A stretch of DNA of 64,000 nucleotides from Hortaea werneckii (lineage: Eukaryota; Ascomycota; Dothideomycetes; Mycosphaerellales; Teratosphaeriaceae): NCBI GenBank assembly GCA_037044905.1, contig JBAOKB010000054.1:1-64000 (forward strand), given 5' to 3'. This document shows positions 1-9,304 of the stretch, piece by piece; the stretch's first letter is position 1, and every line of letters starts with the position of its first letter. A program made the position numbers and the translations under genes. The notes beneath the pieces are model-generated. The model did no database searches. It had not been told where the DNA came from and saw nothing but the letters and a program-made list of their open reading frames with translations.

Positions 1-1467
1 CCTTCCTCGATCGTAGCAACATCGGCAATGCTCGTCTGGCAGGTATGGAAGAGGACCTGGACATGGGCGGTCATGACTACAACAACGCCTTGACGATCTT
101 CTTCATTTCGTACGCGCTTGCCGAGCCGATCACAAACGTGCTTCTTAAACGCCTGACGCCGAGAGTGTTCTTTACTGGTATCATTCTTCTCTGGGCTTGA
201 TCATGACTCTAATGGGATTGGTCACGAGCTACTCCGGGCTGCTTGCGTGTAGATGGTTCCTTGGTCTTGCTGAGGCTGGCCTGTTTCCAGTGAGCTCTAT
301 GACATGGCAGTCGTCTACAAGGTGATCGCTAACGGGTCGTTAGGGTGTGAACTACTACCTCAGTTGCTGGTACAAACGCTCAGAGCTTGGAATGCGCGCA
401 GCTGTCTTCTTCTCTGCTGCAGCGCTTGCAGGATCTTTCGGTGGCTTGCTGGCAGCAGCAATTGCACAGATGGAAGGCGTCGGCGGTAAGGCCGGCTGGG
501 CGTGGATCTTTATCGTAAGCAGTGCCCATTGCAAGGAATGACTTACTGCTGACAAAACACAGATCGAAGGTCTTGCGACCATGTTCGTAGGTTGCTTCTG
601 CTGGTGGATGGTGTTCGACTGGCCAGCCACTGCTCGTTTCCTGACCGAGGAAGACCGCTTACGTCTACGACGCCGCCTTGCAGCCGACAACCAGTCAAGC
701 ACTGCAGAGGAGTATGACAAGCGCCATGTCGTCGCCGCCCTGAAAGACTGGAAGTGTTGGGGCTACGCTTTCATCTACATGGGAAACCTCTGCCCCCTTT
801 ACGCTTTCAGTCTGTTTCTGCCGACTATTCTGGCTGGCATGGGCTACAAGGGCACTCACGCTCAACTCCTTTCGGTACCGCCATACGCAGTGGCTGCGAC
901 TTGCACGATTGCAGTCGGTTGGATTGCAGACCGAACGCGTCAGCGTGGCCTTTGCAACATGGTCACCGCCACTGTTGCTGCGATCGGTTTTTGCATGCTG
1001 CTGGGTACTCAGAACCCCAAAATCCAGTATGCAGGTACATTTTTGGGTGCGGCAGGAGTATGTGAACCTTCGATGACAGATCCCTCCATTCGAATCTATT
1101 CTAACGGCACCTCTAGATTTACCCCACCATTCCAAACACCCTGTCGTGGGCCAGCAACAACATCGAGGGCATTTACAAACGAGGCGTCATCATCGGCATT
1201 GTTGTCGGTTGGGGCAATCTCAACGGAGTTGTCAGCTCCAACATCTACATCAAGGGGGAGAAGCCAAAATACTATACCGGCCATGGTACCGTTCTGGCTT
1301 ACCTCATCGTTTGCCTGCTTGGAGGCACCATCTTCATGTATACCATGCTGCGAGCGGAAAACAAGAGGAGGCTTAGTGGCAAGCGGGACAACATGCATGC
1401 TGGAAAGTCGGCTGATGACATCTGGGTGGCTGGTGATAACAGGCCGGACTTCATCTATACTCTATGA
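1..1467 (+). CDS. MFS permease, Dal5/allantoate-permease-like (5' partial, frameshifted)
   Basis: C-terminal ~85% of a plasma-membrane anion:cation symporter of the Dal5 group of the major facilitator superfamily. The start lies before the window. Exons run about 3-289, 344-514, 563-1057 and 1117-1467; the introns are 54, 48 and 59 bp, all phase 0. Visible marks are DRSNIGNA after TM1, FFISYALAEP, the RWFLGLAEAGLFPG block split by intron 1, NYYLSCWYKRSELGMR, and the C-terminal NRPDFIYTL. Near 191-197 the frame is lost: the run of G in the codons for L-W-G-L-I is one base short (three G instead of four), so the frame upstream hits TGA while homology continues in the next frame. A 51-bp intron (178-228) was considered but gives the wrong downstream frame. 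Substrate cannot be told; Dal5 relatives carry allantoate, vitamins or carboxylates. Confidence 0.85.
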
Positions 1468-2414
1468 TTGGATATGTGGTGGCCATACATTGACTCGGCC
1501 TGCTTTGAATATAGCGTAGAGTACACGCAAAGGTACTTTGTCTTCTTTTCTTCAACGCTTTGTGGTGCAACGCAATTTCATCTGAATCTTAGCCAAGTCC
1601 ACCTTCGGATACATTCGGGGAATGCCTCATATCGCAAATTTGTACCATCTGTGTAAGATACTGGTCCTCTCGAAGTTGAGTTACAGATGATCGGATGTTG
1701 TGGCACAGCAAATGAAGGATCAATCGATAGTTGTCAGCGAGCAATGAAAACCCACGAATCTGCTCATTTGCGTTGGAAGCGATAAGGAAGCCTGCGAGCC
1801 CACTTTTCAAGAGATGAAAAAGTAAGACATGCGATTTGTATAGTCGTTCAGCTAACCGAATAAATCGATTGGGGACGACGATCAATATGTCCCATATTAA
1901 CCCCGGCTGATCATCCGTCCTTCCGCAGCATGACTCGCGCGCTTCCAACGACTATCACCATGCCTTTTCGACTTCATGTGACACAAGCGTCGAATGGAAG
2001 ATCCTTTACCCTACAAACTTGAGCATGAGAAGCCATGCTGATTAGCCAAAGCTGACAGGCGAAAGACACTATCTTTCCACCAGGAATGGCCTACCCGCGC
2101 CGGACTGCATATAGCGTCCAAGACCATGTGCTGATACTAGGCATTTGATGCGCTCTCGCGCTGCTCCCCTGCAGCGCTTCAAGAGATTCCCAATTTGACC
2201 ATGTGCACATCAGGGGCTTGGGGAGGCCGAAGTCGTATAAAGATACATCTACAGCCATGGAGATTGAGCGTCCTTTCTGCCTGCACGCACAACCGACCTA
2301 GTCACTCTTTCAGCAACCTGTTGGCTTTTATTTCTTACGACTGACGCTCTTTTACTACCTAATTAATCGAAAGCTTGTTATTCAAAGCCACTCGAAACAT
2401 TTTCACCAGCCATA
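1468..2414. other. intergenic, 3' of MFS gene and promoter of repeat protein gene
   Basis: No convincing coding region is seen. The right part contains a TATA box and a pyrimidine-rich probable 5' leader for the gene starting at 2415. Confidence 0.5.
2236..2242 (+). promoter_or_regulatory. TATA box of the repeat protein gene
   Basis: TATAAAG about 175 bp upstream of the ATG at 2415. It is followed by a C/T-rich stretch that suits a transcription start and a leader of roughly 130 bp. Position and leader length are inference. Confidence 0.45.
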
Positions 2415-3250
2415 ATGCAGCTTTCGCTACTTTTGCTGTCCGCCATCGCGGGCAACGCTATTGCGGCCCCGGTTCTCGGCGGCTCCGTCAATGAGGGAAA
2501 GATCGTGGACTCTGTCGTCGATCCAGTGGTGAACACCGCCAACGGTGCGGTAGACAATGTGTTGGAGAAGAAGAGAGGTGTAAGTAGTTCGGATAAGAGG
2601 TTGGTGGCTCGCGATTGACAATGGACTCCAGCTGGACCGCCGCTTGGTCGATGGCACCGTCGACGTCGGGAAGACGGTTGACGACGTTGTTGCTGCCGTC
2701 AAAGCAACTTTGGATGATGTCCTCTCGAAGCGTGACGAGGTAAGACTATCATGCTGTACCGCATGGCAAGGCGGCTACTGACACGAATTCCAAGGCCCAC
2801 CCCATCGATGACATCGAGCAGACTGCCGACGGCCTGATCGCCGATGTTGCTGACACTGTGCTGAGGAAGCGCCTGGTCGGCGGCTTGGTCGATGTTGGAC
2901 AGACCGTTGACGACGCTGTGTACACGGTCAAGGAAACTGCTGATGGTGTCCTCGAGCGCCGTCTTGTGGATGGTAAAGTTGACGTTGGCAACACCGTGAA
3001 TGGCGCCGTCTCTACTGTGAACAACGTCGTTGACGGCGCCCTCGAGCGTCGACTTGTCGATGGCAAGGTGGATGTCGGCAACACTGTGGACGACGTTGTT
3101 TCGACCGCTAAGAACACCGTTGACGGCGCGCTCGAGCGCCGCGCTCTTGGTGGTTCTGTTCCCGTCGGTGGCACGGTCGACTCGGTTGTGAACCCGACAG
3201 TCGATGTGGCCAACGACGCCGTGGATGACGTGCTCGAGCGCCGGGTCTAA
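2415..3250 (+). CDS. secreted 30-residue repeat protein with kexin-type dibasic sites
   Basis: Three exons, 2415-2579, 2632-2739 and 2795-3250, all phase 0, introns 52 and 55 bp; product 242 aa. Residues 1-18 form a clear signal peptide (hydrophobic core, AIAA cleavage region). The rest is about seven copies of a Val/Asp-rich unit of roughly 30 residues, typified by LVDGKVDVGNTVDDVV. Each unit ends in LE-RR, L-RKR or L-SKR; basic clusters fall at residues 52-54, 58-59, 88-89, 115-117, 146-147, 176-177, 206-207 and 240-241, an almost exact 30-residue step. This is the layout of Golgi kexin (Kex2)-processed repeat precursors, which release many short similar peptides; units look amphipathic. 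No homologue with known function is recognised. No UstY-like (DUF3328) gene is nearby, so nothing points to a cyclised RiPP. It could also be an unprocessed cell-wall repeat protein. Confidence 0.85.
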
Positions 3251-3594
3251 GGTCGATACTTGTCTCATTTCAGAGAAGCTAAAAGACATCGTATTTGGTC
3301 TACTTAGAAACATACTACTGCAAAACACAATTGGCGTTTCATGGAACATACTGAACACCCACACAGCTCTTCTTAGTACGCGTCACAAGTAAGCATAAGT
3401 TACGAAGGGTGAGGTATTGAAAGGGCTAAGGTAGTGTTCTCTACCGTGGCCACTTTCTGAGTCGAATGTAATATAAAAACCGCACACAAGAAGTACTTCA
3501 TGGAGGATTATGCTGCATCCTCTTCAGACCAGAGCGATTCACCGAAGCCTTAAAAGTCAAAGGGACAAGCCCTGGTTAAGAAGTTCATTTTCCA
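3251..3594. other. intergenic, no feature seen
   Basis: This is the 3' flank of the repeat protein gene. No coding signal or repeat is recognised. Confidence 0.4.
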
Positions 3595-4113
3595 CTATCG
3601 ACGCATAGCTCCCTCTTCTACAGGTCGCCATATCTGGCCTTCGTCCGTTCCAGATGCTCTGCGGTGCGGCCTTGCCGTAGAGAGAGGAGAGAGAGAGGGG
3701 AGAGGGGGGAGGCACGGGAGGATTATCCCCGTCACGAGAGGGGTCACCAGAGCGTACCGTCGTTCGTTCCAGATACGCTGCTTCGTGGCGCTGCTGTGGA
3801 GAGATATTAGGATCATTCCCGGGCTCTGCCTACGTGGCTGCGACGACTCGTTCTCGTCTTCACTCTCATCCAGCATTATGAGCGGGGGGGGGGGGGGGGG
3901 GGGGGGGGGGTTCTGCCTTTTCCCGACCGTCTTTTGGAGTCTGTCGAGAAGTTCTTTCTTAATCGACTGGAGGGTTGACTCGGCCTGCGTGAATATGATG
4001 TCGTGGATCATCTTCTTGTCACGATGATCAAACCTGACACCATCTTGGGAATACGTCCTCAACAGGTTTTCTGTAGCGATACCGGGAGCCTTGCTCATGG
4101 ATTTTGATTTCAC
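3595..4113 (-). CDS. doubtful ORF with poly-Pro tract, unknown
   Basis: An intact 172-codon frame. Its first ~65 residues look protein-like (charged, with a segment around KKELLDRLQKTVGKR that could form a helix). Nine prolines encoded by the G27 run follow, then an acidic patch DESEDENESS. The last third is low complexity, read from G/A-rich repeats. It lies just downstream of the His-Cys-box ORF on the same strand and could be a 3' exon of that gene, a separate small gene, or chance. No family is recognised. Confidence 0.25.
   Translation of the reverse strand: MKSKSMSKAPGIATENLLRTYSQDGVRFDHRDKKMIHDIIFTQAESTLQSIKKELLDRLQKTVGKRQNPPPPPPPPPLIMLDESEDENESSQPRRQSPGMILISLHSSATKQRIWNERRYALVTPLVTGIILPCLPPLPSLSPLSTARPHRRASGTDEGQIWRPVEEGAMRR
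3884..3910. repeat. G27 homopolymer
   Basis: An uninterrupted run of 27 G on the + strand. It would be G-quadruplex-prone and its true length is uncertain, because such runs are hard to sequence. Confidence 0.9.
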
Positions 4114-4327
4114 TTCTTTTATCCTCGTATACCTGCTACTGCCACGAAGGTGAAGTCATGGAAGCTCAAGGCGCCACGCCGCCTGGAAAGCGGATAAGGA
4201 GAGACTCTACAGTTCCAACTCGACATATGAATCTTCTGACTAGCAGTGCCGCTCTATAGCCATCATCTCCGTGGGATTATCTGCTCTCTACGCTACCATA
4301 TTGTACCTCCGGTTAGCAACACTCAAT

Positions 4328-4807
4328 CTATAGCAATGAGATAGGATGGATTTTCGCGATTCTTACAGGAAGTTTGGACTGTACGGTCATGTGCTCGGCG
4401 ACTGGATCCGTGTGGGTTTCGACGACATGTGCAACAAACTCGCTGCCACTCATGCTGCTCTCTTCTCCACACAGCGGGTATCTGCGTGTCTGATGTGCTT
4501 TTCCGAAACTGAGTGTCCTCCGCCGGAGGTTTGCTATCTGTTGGACGAGATGGTCAAATGAATACAACTCGTCTCTTGTCCTGAGGTGGCAAGCCGGTTC
4601 GTGGGTGCAGATGACGTCCACAACACTGGCCTTGTTCGGCAGAGCTTGAACACACTTCTTGCGACTCTTATTGTCCCCGCCAGATTCGAAGACGAAGTGT
4701 GTTGGGTTTCCACACCAGGGGAGGTGGCAGAGGTGAGAGAGCTCTGCACCTGCCTTCCATCGATCCCAGTCCACAGTTGTCAGGATACCACTTCTAATGG
4801 CCAACAT
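4328..4807 (-). CDS. His-Cys-box (I-PpoI-like, zf-His_Me endonuclease) domain protein
   Basis: A 159-aa frame whose middle matches the His-Cys-box ββα-Me nucleases typified by the homing enzyme I-PpoI. SHLCH supplies the catalytic His and a zinc Cys; WCGNPTH supplies a Cys and a His; DNKSRKKC supplies the metal-binding Asn and a Cys; CTHEPAC supplies the C-x-H-x3-C of the second zinc site. All expected ligands are present. The N-terminal part of the fold is short or missing. The same frame is open upstream to a TAA near 4975 and reads a Ser/Thr/Ala-rich repeat (TASIEK, TASFEQ, NASVEK), so the true start is probably further 5', perhaps in another exon. The C-terminus (YPLCG followed by H-x4-H) looks like a C2H2 finger that has lost its first Cys. 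It may be a domesticated or decaying nuclease; activity is unknown. Confidence 0.6.
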   Translation of the reverse strand: MLAIRSGILTTVDWDRWKAGAELSHLCHLPWCGNPTHFVFESGGDNKSRKKCVQALPNKASVVDVICTHEPACHLRTRDELYSFDHLVQQIANLRRRTLSFGKAHQTRRYPLCGEESSMSGSEFVAHVVETHTDPVAEHMTVQSKLPVRIAKIHPISLL

Positions 4808-5300
4808 GATCGTGGACTCTTGGACTCCGGGCGCGGGGAGTTGGCTGCGATTACCAGTGGAGGATGTCGCTTTCTCGACGCTGGCGTTGGTAGGTGCCGG
4901 CTGCTCGAAGCTGGCGGTAGGACCTGCCCGCTTCTCGATGCTGGCAGTAGAGGATGCCGCGTCCCTACGTAGTAGTTACAAACATCTTTCAGGCGGCGGA
5001 CCGCCTAAAGTGTCCTGTCTTTGGAATCGCTCCTACTATACACACCCCCGGGGGCGAGAGCCGTCGCTAGTACCTACCGTCGTTCGTCTCAGGTGCGCTG
5101 CTTCGTTGAAGCCAGGCTGTCCTCGTCGAAAGGTGAATTAAGAATACTCGACGAGTTCTTGTTCTCCTAGAGTGGTTTTGCTCGCTTTACTAGCATCGCA
5201 GAGGAAGACGCCGTCCCTTTCGACTTACACTTCGCAGAGGGCCTCGCATAATGTTGCTGGAATATAGGGGGGACTGCAACAGGCGAAAAGTTTTCGAATA
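4808..5300. repeat. degenerate Ser/Thr linker repeats and repeat-derived DNA
   Basis: Between 4840 and 4970 three to four diverged ~39-bp units carry a core like CTTCTCGATGCTGGC. A block near 5077-5112 resembles blocks near 3635 and 3757 (shared core CGTCGTTCGT followed by GCTGCTTCGT), so parts of this island share ancestry. No gene is called beyond the possible N-terminal extension of the His-Cys-box frame. Confidence 0.45.
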
Positions 5301-5333
5301 GGGGATGCTTCGCCTGCGTGCAGTTAGCCGGGC

Positions 5334-5545
5334 GTGTCGTTAGTTGCCCGGTGTGGGCAGAGGGTGGGAGAGGGGTGCGGTGGTTGGCAGGGTGTCGCGC
5401 TAATTAGTCGGCGTGGGCAGAGGGTGGGAGAGGGGTGCGGTGGTCGGCAGGGTGTGGCGCTGGTTGGTCGGCGTAGGCAGAGGGTGGTAGAGCGGTGTGA
5501 TAGTCCGCCGGGCGTAGCGTTAGTTAGTCGGTGTGCTTGTGCTCG
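5334..5545. repeat. 63-bp tandem repeat, about 3.3 copies
   Basis: A direct repeat with the core GGGCAGAGGGTGGGAGAG, repeating every 63 bp, with divergence rising to the right. The unit is a multiple of three, so the + strand stays open and reads a Gly/Arg/Val-rich 21-residue repeat. I see no reason to treat this as a gene. Confidence 0.8.
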
Positions 5546-5559
5546 GATGTTAGAGGCTT

Positions 5560-6060
5560 TTGTTAGCCACTATTGCATTTAATGCGGATCTTCACACATC
5601 TATATCTGTCCTCCTTTCCGCCCCTCTAAATAATGCCGAGTTAAACAACATCGCTGTCGCTAATGCTATATAGATTAGAAAAGAGGGGATTAGATGATCC
5701 TCTAGACTTTAGACGCACGCCGTTTACAAAGGTCCCGTAAAAGGACGCTATATCCCGAATATACTATTAAGTTTCTCGAGCGTCGTACTAGATTTTATAA
5801 TAGAATTAACTTACGACTATAGAATCGCACTTGACATCGAGAATTTTAGGATAGGATGCGTTAAACCGGCTTTTGCTTTTGCGACCGAGGCGTATAAACT
5901 TCGCTGGGGCTTTTAGGGTACAAGATACGGCAGCAGAATTAAAACGCTCCGTGGTCGATACTAGCTCTGTGTCCGGCAGAAAGCGGATAGTGGGTACCCG
6001 ATCTCTATCTGTCTCGGACAACGCAAGGAGCACTGGTCTTCAAGAATGGGTTTAATGTGT
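5560..6060. other. AT-rich, TpA-rich region, RIP-like transposon remnant
   Basis: By eye, roughly 5620-5830 has many TpA and very few CpA/TpG dinucleotides while CpG is kept. That is the bias left by repeat-induced point mutation. No intact transposase or terminal repeat is seen. A 75-codon frame on the - strand (5806-6033) is not supported. Confidence 0.45.
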
Positions 6061-6211
6061 GGAACGCAATGTGAACGTACTTTCTCTGCAGCTAAGATTG
6101 TCTATTGGATGACAACGTAGCAATTGAGCAAGTGAAGATTCATGCGGAAAAGTATCGAATTCGCACACCCTCTGGAGGATCATGCCCCTACAGGGTACCA
6201 TTCTCTGAAAT

Positions 6212-7541
6212 TCAGACCTTCTCAGGGTCACTGATACCGCCAGTGGTAATGATATACGTGGCCTCGCGTTCGGGGCAGTCTGTAGGCAAAACAAAGTCAG
6301 CGTGAGAAAGCATAGTAGCGGCCAGGCTGATTAAACCCACCAGGAGAGTCCTGTATCTTGGCCACACGCTCATCACCACGGCCTTTGCGAAGCAACACCC
6401 GAGTGGTTGAAGCGTGAGCTACAATGTGGCCACCGACGGGCTTCCTTCCGTCTGCACCGGCAAACAGTGCACTGGCGCCGGGGTCGCTCTGGACTTGATT
6501 GGTCATGAACACAGTAACATTGAACTCTTCGGCTATCTTGCATAGCTTGCTCAGATGCTGATTCAACTTCTGCTGTCTTTCGTTCAACTCGCCACGGCCA
6601 GTGTAGTCGACGCGAAACAGAGCACAGATGCTGTCGACTATCACAAGACGGTAATCACCAGTGGCGAGCTGCTCAGTAGCTTGCAATAGTGCTTCGTGTT
6701 GGTGCTCGCTATTCTGCGCGCGAACATATGATATGTTCTCGTTGGCGACTTCTGCGTCAACGTTGAAGCGTTCAGCGATTTGGACAATGCGTTCGGGACG
6801 GAAAGTGCCTTCGGTATCTGCAGAACAAGTTAGCTGTGAAGCCCAGACGTTGAGACCTGGAGATCACTGACCAATGTATATCACCTTGCCTTCACCACCG
6901 CCTACGTCTTTGGGCAGCTGAGCGACTACAGCGAGAGTGTGGGCAAGCTGCGTCTTCCCACAGCGATACTCGCCAAACACTTCATTGACGCTGCCGGACT
7001 GAAAACCACCAAGCAGGATGGCGTCCCACTGTTTGCTACCAGTTGAGAGCCGGAAGCAGCGCTTGCGCGTCTGGAGGACTTCTGCACCGGTTACGAAGCC
7101 GCTAGCGCTGGGCTGGATATGTGCGTCAGATTAGGCACCGCAAGTGATTGCTGACAGATGAAGGCAGAGTCATACCGTACACTTTCTCGCAGCCTCCTTG
7201 ATCTTGTCGACTTTGACCTCGGAAAAGCCTTTGATCTTGAGCATCGCCTTGGACATGGTTGACAAAACTTGCTAGAGTGAGGTCAGGAGTGTGCAGAGAC
7301 TGAAGAAGCGACTAGACATTACAGCTATCGTATGAATTGAGTTGGCTTTCAACTTCTGGATATCGGCTTGACCGATTCCATGGCTCTGAAGGGTGTCGAC
7401 GTCGACAATGAAGTTTTCCTGCAGTGACCCTATCAGTACTGCTCTCTTTGCGGCTGAGCTTTTCCCAAGCAAGCTCCGCACCTCGCCATCATCACTGCTC
7501 GAAACTGAGGCAGGCATCTTGAGCGGTCGGGGGGCAGCCAA
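6212..7541 (-). CDS. DMC1: meiotic recombinase DMC1
   Basis: RecA-family strand-exchange ATPase acting at meiotic double-strand breaks in the nucleus. Five exons on the - strand: 7323-7541, 7176-7271, 6872-7112, 6341-6817 and 6212-6279; introns 51, 63, 54 and 61 bp; 366 aa. In order: helix-hairpin-helix DNA-binding N-domain (VDTLQSHGIG, IKGFSEVKVDKIKEA), Walker A GEYRCGKTQ, IDTEGTFRPER, the Walker B strand LVIVDSICALFRVD, and the C-terminal core GRKPVGGHIVAHAS. DMC1 rather than RAD51 is shown by NERQQKLNQHLSKL, NQVQSDPGASALFAG and KIQDSPDCPEREATY. The last exon (ending SDPEKV) is short and easily missed. A second in-frame ATG at 7517 (MPASVSS) may be the true start. It implies a sexual cycle, current or ancestral. 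Confidence 0.95.
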
Positions 7542-8375
7542 GGGGCAAGTTCAAGGCCTGTTGCCGTGAGATGAGGAGTGAAGATAGAAGTCAGAATATG
7601 GCAATAAATGCAAGTAAATGGCGTGGGATGGGCTGAGAAGTTAGGAGAGAAGTGAAAGGTGAAGCGTCTGAAGTCGAGTTCAGATCCGCCTCATATTTCG
7701 TGGGAAGGAGCGAGTCCGTAGTTTCCTCGAGCAATGACTGGGCACAGCCGCATTGGGAGATTTCAGACCTCACCTCTTGGCATTGACATTCTTCGACATT
7801 AACGCCAGAGCAACAGAAGCCAGGACTCTGCATTATGCAATCAGCGATATGGAATAAAAAATCCAAGACCAAGTAAGGGAGATGGCCATGAGACGTTTGA
7901 GACAACCCAAGCTTTTTGCGCTGGCAAATACGCAAGCGCCATCGTAATGCACGCATGTCAAAAAACTGGAAGTGAACAAGAATGTGCTCTTTTCGGTACT
8001 AGAAACCATCCACGACACAACCAAATCGTCTGCCGCGCCTTCCGCTACGTTCCGCCCCGCTTGTTCGCCTCCACCCTTCTCCTTCTTGTCTCGCGCAGCC
8101 AGCCTAGAATGAACATCCACAAAATGAGGCTGCGCGCGTCTTGCTTTGTCGTCTTTTCTTGTCAAGGTGAGAGTATATGCTGGGTCGTCATGGTCGTCAG
8201 ATAAGAAATTGTCTTGACTTCTCAAAAGCCGGGTCTTGTGTCATGAGAGGTCGTCCGAACGCTTTAATGTGTCGAATGGTCGAAGATAGAACAGGTGTCG
8301 GCCGTAGCAAGGGTGCATCTGTGCTTCTTGGCCGGAAAAAAGCACGCACCCATAGCTTGTGAAAGTTGGAAGCGC
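7542..8375. other. intergenic, DMC1 promoter and CCHC gene 3' flank
   Basis: No supported coding region. Frames on both strands here lack any recognisable domain. Confidence 0.45.
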
Positions 8376-9304
8376 TTAAGCGACGACCTGAGCTGGTGCA
8401 ACAGGCGCGGCAACAGCTTCAGCCTGAACACCGGCAGTAGGGGCGGCAGCCTCACCGTTGACAGCCGGGACGACTCCGACCGCACCGTTGACCTCAAGGG
8501 CAGCCTGGGGGCAGTCCCTGCTGATGTGGCCAGTCTCGCCGCACCTGTAGCAGGTCTTGCCGGCTGCGTTGGGGGCGCTGCCATTGGGCGCCGAGCAGTC
8601 ACGGCTAATGTGGCCGAGCTTGCCACAGGCGTAGCACTTCATAGCCTGGGCCTGGCAGTCACGGGCGAAGTGGTTGGGGCCACCGCACTTGTAGCACTGA
8701 GCAGCGCGGTTGTTCTGGACACCAGCGTAGCCGCCGCGGAAGCCACCGCGGGGAGCACCAGCGCCACGACCGACTGGGGCAATCGGGGCAGTGCCTGGAG
8801 CTGGGCAGTTGCGCTGATTATGCTTGTCAGCAGGAGATCGGCCAGAAGGGCGAGGAAGGACTGCACATACCGCAATGTGGCCATTCTGGCCGCAAGAGTA
8901 GCAGCGGTTGTTGCCGGGACCACCGCTCAGGCGCAGAGTCGGGCAGTCAGCCTGAACATGGCCGAGGCCCTGGCAGTGGTAGCACTGCTTGCCTGGATCC
9001 ATGGTTAGTCACTCTTCAGCTACTGGTCCTGAGGTCGTTGCCCGTTGTCTCGAGTCGAGTGATGATGATGCGAAGGCCGGAACTTACTCTCGGTGGTCCT
9101 GGGGGCCGGGCATGTGTTGCTCTCGTGGCCTGTTCAAGTAGCGGTCAGCAAACTGTACATTACCACTTGTGGGACCTTCTCTGATGTAGTCAACATACCC
9201 GGCTGCTTGCAGTTGTAGCACAGGCGCTCAGTGCTGGTGCAGACCTCGGCATAGTGACCGACGTTGCCGCACTTGTAGCATGCGCGACGAGCAAGTGAAG
9301 ACAT
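8376..9304 (-). CDS. CCHC zinc-knuckle nucleic-acid-binding protein (GIS2/Byr3/CNBP type)
   Basis: Four exons: 9199-9304, 9088-9129, 8871-8992 and 8376-8813; introns 69, 95 and 57 bp; 235 aa starting MSSLARRACYKCG. It has seven C-x2-C-x4-H-x4-C knuckles: CYKCGNVGHYAEVC, CYNCKQPGHESNTC, CYHCQGLGHVQADC, CYSCGQNGHIARNC, then CYKCGGPNHFARDC, CYACGKLGHISRDC and CYRCGETGHISRDC. Knuckles 2 and 4 are assembled across introns. A short Gly/Arg-rich RGG-like linker lies between knuckles 4 and 5, and the tail is Ala/Val-rich. Family members (yeast Gis2, fission yeast Byr3, animal CNBP) bind single-stranded nucleic acid and mRNA and act in translation and stress granules. The ATG at 9002 gives only a truncated frame with intron 3 read through. 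Confidence 0.92.

Noticed and set aside
178..228. A 51-bp intron with GT..AG that would avoid the stop in the MFS gene
   Set aside because: Splicing it joins to the wrong frame and deletes conserved residues. A single missing G explains both flanks better.
2415..3250. Dikaritin-type RiPP cluster around the repeat protein
   Set aside because: Core repeats lack the usual Tyr-containing core peptide. No UstY (DUF3328), tyrosinase or methyltransferase gene lies nearby; only an MFS gene adjoins.
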